Below, in pieces: positions 1 to 4,753 of a DNA stretch of 5,434 nucleotides. The stretch spans positions 1 through 5,434 of the forward strand of contig JAVBUZ010000007.1 in NCBI GenBank assembly GCA_031554725.1, given 5' to 3'. The notes beneath the pieces were generated by a model. That model searched no databases, was not told the origin of the DNA, and saw nothing but the letters and a program-made list of their open reading frames with translations. A program made the translations under genes and the position numbers. The stretch is from JAVBUZ01 sp031554725 (GTDB lineage Bacteria; Bacillota; Clostridia; Lachnospirales; Lachnospiraceae). The number at the start of each line of letters is the position of its first letter. The stretch's first letter is position 1.

Positions 1-27
1 AGCAATCGGTATACAATGAAAACTTAA
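1..27 (+). other. Probable 3' tail of an upstream gene, not identifiable
   Basis: Too little is present to assign a product. Two + strand frames end here. Frame 1 reads SNRYTMKT and stops at a double TAA (25-30). Frame 2 reads AIGIQ and stops at TGA (17-19). Either could be the last codons of the gene before rny. In Clostridia the neighbour is often recX or another gene of the recA region, but that is recalled context and the residues do not prove it. No terminator is visible before the rny ribosome binding site, so rny may be co-transcribed with whatever lies upstream. Confidence 0.25.
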
Positions 28-29
28 TA

Positions 30-42
30 AGGAGGTGCTCCT
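30..42 (+). promoter_or_regulatory. rny ribosome binding site inside a small inverted repeat
   Basis: A near-perfect Shine-Dalgarno AAGGAGGTG (29-37) lies 7 bases before the rny ATG at 45. Its core AGGAG (30-34) is exactly complementary to CTCCT (38-42) across a 3-base loop, so the site can fold on itself. The complementarity is directly visible. Any effect on translation is inference, since a 5-bp stem with a triloop is only marginally stable. Confidence 0.7.
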
Positions 43-44
43 GT

Positions 45-1595
45 ATGCTTTGGTATATTTTAGGAGCGATAGCGGTTACTCTTATAATCTCTATTCCTGT
101 TACAGCATTTGTAGCTACTGCTCAACGTAAAAAATACGTTGAATCCAAAATTGGAGATGCTGATACAAAGGCAAGAGAGATTATTGATGAGGCACTTAAA
201 ACTGCTGAAACCAAAAAACGTGAAGCGTTACTTGAAGTAAAAGAAGAGTCCATTCGTACTAAGAATGAACTTGATAAAGAAGTCAAGGAACGAAGAGCAG
301 AAGCTCAGCGTTACGAAAGAAGAGTTCAGCAAAAAGAAGAGACCATCGACAAAAAGACAGAAGCTATCGAGAAAAAAGAAGCAAGTTTGGCAGCAAAAGA
401 AGAAACTCTTAGCAAGATGAAAGAGGATATTTCCAAGCTGAACGAACAAAGAGTACAGGAACTAGAAAGAATTTCTGGACTAACCTCTGAACAAGCAAAA
501 GAATACTTATTGAAAATTGTTGAAGAAGAAGTAAAGCATGAAACGGCTATAATGATTAAAGAATTAGAGAGCCGCGCAAAAGAAGAAGCAGACAAAAAAG
601 CCAAGGAATATGTAGTAACAGCCATTCAGAAATGTGCAGCAGACCATGTGTCTGAGACTACAATTTCAGTTGTACAACTTCCTAATGATGAAATGAAAGG
701 TAGAATTATTGGTAGAGAAGGACGTAACATCCGTACTTTAGAAACCATGACAGGTGTAGATTTAATTATTGATGATACACCAGAAGCAGTAATTTTATCT
801 GGATTTGATCCAATTCGTCGTGAAGTTGCAAGAATTGCCCTTGAAAAATTAATCGTAGATGGACGTATCCATCCTGCCAGAATTGAAGAAATGGTAGAAA
901 AGGCGCAAAAAGAAGTAGAAGTAATGATTAAAGAGGAAGGTGAGTCAGCAACTCTTGAAGTTGGAGTACATGGTATTCACCCAGAACTTGTAAGATTACT
1001 TGGTAAGATGAAATTTAGAACTAGCTACGGACAAAATGCTTTAAAGCATTCGATAGAAGTAGCTCAGTTATCTGGGCTTTTAGCAGCCGAGATGGGATTA
1101 GATGTAAGATTGGCAAAAAGAGCAGGTTTACTTCATGATATAGGTAAAGCTGTTGACCATGAGATGGAAGGCTCTCATATCCAGTTAGGTGCAGAACTTT
1201 GTAAAAAGTATAAAGAGAATGCAACTGTTATCAATTCAGTTGAATCACACCACGGAGATGTAGAAGCAACATCACTCATTGCATGTATTGTACAAGCTGC
1301 TGATACAATATCTGCTGCAAGACCAGGTGCTAGAAGAGAAACATTAGAAACATATACTAGCAGACTAAGACAATTAGAAGAAATAACAAACAATTTCAAA
1401 GGTGTAGACAAATCTTTTGCTATTCAGGCAGGTAGGGAAGTTCGTGTAATGGTAGTTCCTGAGCAAATCACAGATGCGGACATGGTATTGTTAGCTAGAG
1501 ATATTTCAAAACAGATTGAAGCTGAATTAGAATATCCAGGACAGATTAAGGTTAACATTATTCGTGAAAGTCGCGTAATTGATTACGCTAAATAA
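45..1595 (+). CDS. rny: Ribonuclease Y
   Basis: This is the membrane-anchored endoribonuclease that starts decay and processing of many mRNAs in Firmicutes, where it largely takes the place of RNase E. At 516 residues it is close to the 520 of Bacillus subtilis RNase Y and looks complete. An N-terminal transmembrane helix (about 3-25) is followed by a long charged Lys/Glu-rich coiled coil (about 30-195). A KH RNA-binding domain (about 207-270) carries the GxxG loop Gly223-Arg-Glu-Gly226. The HD hydrolase domain has His335, the His364-Asp365 pair in LLHDIGKA, His402-His403 in SHHGD, and Asp420, the expected metal-binding set. The protein ends VIDYAK, usual for the family. The start is fixed by the strong ribosome binding site 7 bases upstream and by the membrane anchor starting at residue 3. 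It is followed by its own terminator. No anomaly was seen, and all catalytic residues I can check are present. Confidence 0.97.
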   Translation: MLWYILGAIAVTLIISIPVTAFVATAQRKKYVESKIGDADTKAREIIDEALKTAETKKREALLEVKEESIRTKNELDKEVKERRAEAQRYERRVQQKEETIDKKTEAIEKKEASLAAKEETLSKMKEDISKLNEQRVQELERISGLTSEQAKEYLLKIVEEEVKHETAIMIKELESRAKEEADKKAKEYVVTAIQKCAADHVSETTISVVQLPNDEMKGRIIGREGRNIRTLETMTGVDLIIDDTPEAVILSGFDPIRREVARIALEKLIVDGRIHPARIEEMVEKAQKEVEVMIKEEGESATLEVGVHGIHPELVRLLGKMKFRTSYGQNALKHSIEVAQLSGLLAAEMGLDVRLAKRAGLLHDIGKAVDHEMEGSHIQLGAELCKKYKENATVINSVESHHGDVEATSLIACIVQAADTISAARPGARRETLETYTSRLRQLEEITNNFKGVDKSFAIQAGREVRVMVVPEQITDADMVLLARDISKQIEAELEYPGQIKVNIIRESRVIDYAK

Positions 1596-1612
1596 CAGAA
1601 TAGTAGATAATG

Positions 1613-1646
1613 AAATGGGAATCAATTATTGATTCCCATTTTTTTT
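1613..1646 (+). terminator. Intrinsic terminator of rny
   Basis: A perfect hairpin begins 18 bases after the rny stop codon. AATGGGAATCAA (1614-1625) pairs with TTGATTCCCATT (1629-1640) around a TTA loop, with one further A-T pair at 1613/1641. A run of T follows directly to 1646. A 13-bp stem with a T-tract is a classic Rho-independent terminator. There is no comparable T-tract in the opposite orientation, so it should act mainly on + strand transcription and separate rny from the aminotransferase gene. Confidence 0.92.
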
Positions 1647-1656
1647 ATTTAGGGTA

Positions 1657-1685
1657 TTGTCATTAATTCTTTTATATAGTAGAAT
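1657..1685 (+). promoter_or_regulatory. Predicted sigma-A promoter of the aminotransferase gene
   Basis: TTGTCA (1657-1662) and TAGAAT (1680-1685) each match five of six consensus bases and are separated by the ideal 17 bases. The box lies just past the rny terminator and points at the aminotransferase. Transcription would begin near 1692, leaving a leader of about 110 bases. The match is seen in the sequence; activity is inferred. Confidence 0.65.
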
Positions 1686-1701
1686 ATACAAGATGTGTAT
1701 G

Positions 1702-1713
1702 ATTGTATACAAT
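1702..1713 (+). promoter_or_regulatory. 12-bp palindrome, possible operator
   Basis: ATTGTATACAAT is a perfect palindrome. It sits about 10-20 bases downstream of the predicted start of transcription for the aminotransferase gene, where a bound repressor would block elongation. The form resembles the T-GT-(N)-AC-A dyads bound by many GntR-family regulators, but no regulator gene is present here, and short AT-rich palindromes also arise by chance. Confidence 0.35.
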
Positions 1714-1803
1714 AATCCAATTGTCGCATATATTATTTATGAGACGAAAGAATTATTATTATACAGATGAAAAGATAGAAAATGAATTAAGGACGGTGGC
1801 GTT

Positions 1804-3087
1804 ATGAAATCATACAAAGAGATGACGAAAGCAGAATTAGAAACTTTAAAAGCAGAACTTGATAAAGCATATGAAGATGCTAAGGCAAAGGGCTTACAAT
1901 TAGATATGTCTAGAGGTAAACCAGCAACAAGCCAGCTTGATATGACCATGGATATTATGAGTACCTTAGATGCAGAAACAAAGCTATATACAGCAGATGG
2001 TGTGGATTGCAGAAATTATGGTATTCTTGATGGTATTCCAGAAGCTAAAGTGCTTATGGGAGAGATGATGGGAACATCTGCAGACAATGTTATTGTATTT
2101 GGAAATTCTAGCTTAACGATTATGTATGATACTGTTTCGCGCTCTATGACACACGGTGTGTGCGGAAGTACACCATGGTGTAAGCTAGACACCGTAAAGT
2201 TCTTATGTCCAGTGCCAGGATATGATAGACATTTTGCAATTACTCAGCATTTTGGTATTGAGATGATCAATATACCTATGTCTTCAACTGGTCCAGACAT
2301 GGATATGGTAGAAAAATTAGTTTCAGAAGATAAAGCAATAAAAGGTATATGGTGCGTGCCTAAATATTCTAATCCACAGGGGGTTACTTATAGTGATGAC
2401 ACTGTTAGGAGAATGGCAAACTTAAAACCAGCAGCAGAAGACTTTAGAATTTATTGGGATAATGCGTATGTGATTCATGACTTATATGAAGCTGATAAAG
2501 ACGACCTTCTTGAAATACTGAGCGAATGTGAAAAAGCAGGAAACCCAGATATGGTATTTGAGTTTTCATCTACTTCAAAGGTAAGTATGGCAGGTGCAGG
2601 TATAGCTGCAATCGCAGCATCAAAGACCAACTTGGACTTTATCAAAAAATCTATGACAATTCAAAGTATTGGCTATGATAAAGTTAATCAGCTAAGACAT
2701 GTTAAATTCTTTAAAAATATAGATGGACTAAAATCACAAATGGCGAAGCATGCTGATTTAATGCGTCCAAAATTTGAAGCAGTTATTGAAGTTCTTGAAA
2801 AAGAGCTAAATGGCCTTGAAATTGGTTCTTGGATTAAACCTAAGGGGGGATATTTTATCTCTTTTGATGCTATGGAAGGCTGTGCAAAAGCAATTGTGCA
2901 AAAATGTAAGGATGCAGGTGTCGTTTTAACCGGTGCAGGTGCTACCTACCCATATGGAAAGGATCCAAAAGATAGCAACATTCGTATTGCACCTTCATAT
3001 CCAACTCCAGAAGAAATGGAACAGGCAACAGATTTATTTGTTCTTTGTGTAAAATTAGCAAGTGTAGAAGCTTTACTAAAGGCATAA
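1804..3087 (+). CDS. PLP-dependent aminotransferase, aspartate aminotransferase Ic type
   Basis: This is a cytoplasmic fold-type I aminotransferase of 427 residues, resembling the family (Pfam Asp_aminotransf, PF12897) whose studied member is an aspartate aminotransferase of Corynebacterium glutamicum. The likely reaction is aspartate plus 2-oxoglutarate to oxaloacetate plus glutamate, but substrate choice cannot be read from the sequence. Visible landmarks are an N-terminal substrate-side RGKP (Arg37-Pro40), Asn190-Pro191 in KYSNPQG, Asp219 with Tyr222 in WDNAY for the cofactor ring, the Schiff-base Lys259 in SSTSKVS, and Arg394 in NIRIAPS for the substrate carboxylate. All core residues are present. 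The ATG follows AAGGA and GGTGG motifs (1789-1799) at suitable spacing. The gene appears monocistronic, with its own promoter and hairpins after the stop. The family is secure; the exact substrate is inference. Confidence 0.9.
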   Translation: MKSYKEMTKAELETLKAELDKAYEDAKAKGLQLDMSRGKPATSQLDMTMDIMSTLDAETKLYTADGVDCRNYGILDGIPEAKVLMGEMMGTSADNVIVFGNSSLTIMYDTVSRSMTHGVCGSTPWCKLDTVKFLCPVPGYDRHFAITQHFGIEMINIPMSSTGPDMDMVEKLVSEDKAIKGIWCVPKYSNPQGVTYSDDTVRRMANLKPAAEDFRIYWDNAYVIHDLYEADKDDLLEILSECEKAGNPDMVFEFSSTSKVSMAGAGIAAIAASKTNLDFIKKSMTIQSIGYDKVNQLRHVKFFKNIDGLKSQMAKHADLMRPKFEAVIEVLEKELNGLEIGSWIKPKGGYFISFDAMEGCAKAIVQKCKDAGVVLTGAGATYPYGKDPKDSNIRIAPSYPTPEEMEQATDLFVLCVKLASVEALLKA

Positions 3088-3108
3088 AATAAGTGGCAAA
3101 AAGAAATC

Positions 3109-3139
3109 GGATTTGGTACGATAGTATCAAATCCATTTT
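3109..3139 (+). terminator. Probable terminator of the aminotransferase gene
   Basis: GGATTTGGTAC (3109-3119) pairs with GTATCAAATCC (3124-3134) around a GATA loop, giving 11 pairs of which one is G-T. The sequence ATTTTAT follows. The hairpin starts 21 bases after the stop codon. The stem is convincing but the T-tract is short, so termination may be incomplete. A second hairpin with a better T-tract follows. Confidence 0.6.
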
Positions 3140-3179
3140 ATATTGAAAAAGAGATTATGGAGATGCAATAATAAAGATA

Positions 3180-3240
3180 ACATTCCTCAGAGCAGACACT
3201 CTCGTTTTTCTACACTGCTCTTATGGAATTGTATTTTTTT
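3180..3240 (+). terminator. Second, large terminator-like hairpin
   Basis: AGAGCAG (3189-3195) pairs with CTGCTCT (3215-3221) across a 19-base loop. Below a small internal loop, ATTCC (3182-3186) pairs with GGAAT (3225-3229). Seven T residues follow at 3234-3240. Two co-linear helices plus a T-run fit a Rho-independent terminator, although the loop is longer than usual and the T-run starts a few bases after the stem. It would catch read-through from the first hairpin, or end a short transcript begun in this gap. Confidence 0.6.
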
Positions 3241-3375
3241 ATTGCAATCTACAAATTATCTTGAAACAGATAGAAAACGGTTGCTTAAATACTAACGTAT
3301 TAATATCGGATTTATTTTTATCAATGAAAGAATTAAAAAACATTTAAAGGCAAAATATATTAAGGAGTAGAAAAC
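3241..3375 (+). promoter_or_regulatory. Upstream region of the NUDIX gene, promoter poorly defined
   Basis: This AT-rich stretch must hold the promoter of the NUDIX unit, since two hairpins lie just before it. The best sigma-A-like pair I find is TTGAAA (3261-3266) and TTAAAT (3285-3290) with 18 bases between, which is weak at the -10. No convincing sporulation-type box or riboswitch was seen. A clear ribosome binding site AAGGAG (3362-3367) ends the stretch, 8 bases before the ATG at 3376. Confidence 0.3.
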
Positions 3376-3912
3376 ATGGCTGAAGAATTTAAAAGATTAA
3401 GCAGGGATTTAGTTGTTAAGGGAAGTATCATAGATTATTACAAGGACACGATGCAGATTCCAAATGGGAATGTGGTGAAGTGGGATTTTATTGATCATAA
3501 GGGTGCGGCAGCCATTGTCCCTATTACAAGTGAAGGAAAGATTCTTATGGTGCGCCAATACCGAAATGCACTTGACCGTTATACCTTAGAAATTCCAGCG
3601 GGTGGATTAAATGGTATTGAGGAGCCAACAAAGGTAGCGGCAGCAAGGGAGTTAGAAGAGGAAACTGGATACCGAAGCGAAAATATTGAGCTTCTAATTA
3701 GCATTCGTACCACAGTAGCTTTTTGCAATGAAAAAATAGATATCTATGTGGCACATGATTTAATCCCAAGTAAGCAAAACCTCGATGAGGATGAGTTTAT
3801 TGATGTAGAGTCATATGAACCTCAAGAATTAATTGAAATGATTTATACAGGGAAAATAGAGGATGCTAAAACCATCAGCGCAATTATGTCATATGCCCAC
3901 AAATACCTATAG
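3376..3912 (+). CDS. nudF: NUDIX hydrolase, ADP-ribose pyrophosphatase type
   Basis: The protein has 178 residues, a normal length for bacterial ADP-ribose pyrophosphatases, which split ADP-ribose into AMP and ribose 5-phosphate in the cytoplasm. The Nudix box is complete and spans residues 77-99: Gly77, Glu83, then RELEEETGY (91-99), with Glu92, Glu95 and Glu96 positioned to bind metal. IPAGGL just before the box and FCNEKIDIYVA after it are typical of the NudF/YqkG group. One departure is that the usual SPGF-like segment downstream of the box reads TVAF (113-116), so the proline associated with ADP-ribose specificity is replaced by Val114. Substrate preference could therefore differ. The ATG follows AAGGAG by 8 bases. 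The neighbour spoIIM lies 99 bases downstream in the same orientation, as in other spore formers. The symbol is given by family and context. Confidence 0.88.
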   Translation: MAEEFKRLSRDLVVKGSIIDYYKDTMQIPNGNVVKWDFIDHKGAAAIVPITSEGKILMVRQYRNALDRYTLEIPAGGLNGIEEPTKVAAARELEEETGYRSENIELLISIRTTVAFCNEKIDIYVAHDLIPSKQNLDEDEFIDVESYEPQELIEMIYTGKIEDAKTISAIMSYAHKYL

Positions 3913-3922
3913 CATTTCCAAG

Positions 3923-3951
3923 GTATGATTGGTAGTCCTTCGTCATAGAAT
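3923..3951 (+). promoter_or_regulatory. Candidate sigma-E promoter of spoIIM
   Basis: CATAGAAT (3944-3951) differs at one position from the sigma-E -10 consensus CATACAAT. It is preceded, after 13 bases, by GTATGATT (3923-3930), which resembles the GHATAHHT-like -35 element. The pair lies between nudF and spoIIM and points at spoIIM, which is transcribed by mother-cell sigma-E RNA polymerase in Bacillus subtilis. The match is seen in the sequence; sigma-E use is inference from gene function. Confidence 0.5.
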
Positions 3952-3959
3952 GTAAAGAG

Positions 3960-3982
3960 TTCTGATACTATCGGTATCAGAA
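3960..3982 (+). repeat. Inverted repeat / hairpin in the spoIIM leader
   Basis: TTCTGATAC (3960-3968) is exactly complementary to GTATCAGAA (3974-3982) with a 5-base loop. There is no T-tract after it, so it is not a standard terminator. If transcription starts from the sigma-E-like box ending at 3951, the hairpin would sit at the extreme 5' end of the spoIIM mRNA, where stem-loops often protect against decay. In a nudF-spoIIM read-through transcript it would be an intercistronic stem. Confidence 0.65.
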
Positions 3983-3996
3983 TAGATACATAAATG

Positions 3997-4007
3997 AAGG
4001 CGGGGGA
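3997..4007 (+). promoter_or_regulatory. spoIIM ribosome binding site that decides the start
   Basis: The purine-rich AAGGCGGGGGA lies between two in-frame ATG codons, at 3994 and 4012. It is placed correctly for initiation at 4012. Nothing resembling a Shine-Dalgarno site precedes 3994, where the upstream bases are the AT-rich end of the hairpin region. The shorter start is therefore preferred. Confidence 0.65.
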
Positions 4008-4011
4008 AGAA

Positions 4012-4623
4012 ATGAGTTTTTTACGTAATTATCGGGAGCATAAAAATTTTACATTACTTATTTCTTTTTTTATAGGTTTGGTTGCTGGAATATTTGTTAT
4101 GAACATAGGAAGAAAGGTGCTGCTAGAGAATACAGGCTTTCTTGATGAATATTCTTTATATCAAATGAAATATATGTCTGTAAATAACAGTATGTTCCTT
4201 TTATATGTTTTAAAAAAGAGATTGGGTACGGTTGCTATTATAGCTTTGCTTTCATCCACATATCTTGGAATTTTTACCGTATATGCCTATTCAGCGTGGC
4301 TAGGAATATCTTTAGGGATGTTGATGTCAGCGTCTGTATTACGGTATGGGATAAAGGGGGTTTTACTAGTAGTGACGGCAGCCTTTCCTCATTACCTCTT
4401 ATACATCCCAGCCTTTGTCATTTTATTAAAAAGTGCCTATGAACTATGTGCGAGCATTTACTTTCCAGCCAAGTGCAGAGAAATTCGCACAGACAATAAT
4501 CGAGTTGAAATTAGGCGAAAATGCATGAAATTTGCAAAAGTAATGGCAGTTGTCATAATGGCAGCATTGGTGGAAAGTTATGTAAATCCAATTTTGGTAA
4601 TAAATTTGCTGAAAATATTTTAA
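4012..4623 (+). CDS. spoIIM: Stage II sporulation protein M
   Basis: SpoIIM is the integral membrane subunit of the SpoIID-SpoIIM-SpoIIP complex, which sits in the mother-cell engulfing membrane and remodels septal peptidoglycan during engulfment. From ATG 4012 the protein has 203 residues, close to the 214 of Bacillus subtilis. I see about five hydrophobic segments (roughly 13-32, 73-91, 93-111, 116-139 and 174-198), as expected for the family. Family-like motifs are FPHYLLYIPAF within the fourth segment and VESYVNP in the last. A start at 3994 would add only MKAGEE, encoded over the ribosome binding site, and is less likely. Placement between a NUDIX gene and xerD matches the arrangement in other spore formers. 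A sigma-E-like promoter and a leader hairpin precede it. No terminator follows it. Confidence 0.9.
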   Translation: MSFLRNYREHKNFTLLISFFIGLVAGIFVMNIGRKVLLENTGFLDEYSLYQMKYMSVNNSMFLLYVLKKRLGTVAIIALLSSTYLGIFTVYAYSAWLGISLGMLMSASVLRYGIKGVLLVVTAAFPHYLLYIPAFVILLKSAYELCASIYFPAKCREIRTDNNRVEIRRKCMKFAKVMAVVIMAALVESYVNPILVINLLKIF

Positions 4624-4630
4624 TTTGTAA

Positions 4631-4659
4631 TTGCTTTTCCTAGTTTTTCTTATTATAAT
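4631..4659 (+). promoter_or_regulatory. Predicted sigma-A promoter of xerD
   Basis: A perfect -10 TATAAT (4654-4659) is preceded by TTGCTT (4631-4636) at 17-base spacing. The -35 keeps only the TTG core. Transcription would start near 4666, with a leader of about 88 bases to the xerD ATG. This would let the recombinase be made in vegetative cells independently of the sporulation gene before it. The match is seen; use is inferred. Confidence 0.5.
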
Positions 4660-4753
4660 GGTAGTCTAACGTTGAAAATAAGCGTAGAAAAATCAAGGGT
4701 TCGGGGTGAACTTTGAGGGGATTATATAGGGGAGAGGAAAGGTCATTTACTTC

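Noticed and set aside
228..625. Two overlapping minus-strand open frames within rny
   Set aside because: They are opposite the Lys/Glu-rich coiled coil, whose A-rich codons give few stops and Phe/Ser/Leu-rich nonsense on the other strand. Neither product resembles a known family.
1021..1411. Minus-strand open frames opposite the HD domain of rny
   Set aside because: They are shadows of a strongly conserved coding region on the + strand. The products are low in recognisable features.
1573..1588. GCGTAAT / ATTACGC dyad at the end of rny
   Set aside because: It encodes the conserved RVIDYA end of RNase Y and is not followed by a T-tract. The real terminator lies just downstream.
1737..1949. 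Minus-strand open frame across the aminotransferase start
   Set aside because: It overlaps the ribosome binding site and first codons of a clear + strand gene and has no recognisable product.
2942..3136. Minus-strand open frame over the aminotransferase end
   Set aside because: Mostly opposite conserved coding sequence and the terminator hairpin; no family resemblance.
3903..3926. ATACCT / AGGTAT inverted repeat at the nudF stop codon
   Set aside because: Only 6 bp with a 12-base loop and no T-tract. Too weak to call a terminator, and the second arm overlaps the sigma-E-like -35.
3994..4011. Upstream ATG start for spoIIM
   Set aside because: It lacks a ribosome binding site, and the six extra codons are themselves the ribosome binding site for the ATG at 4012.
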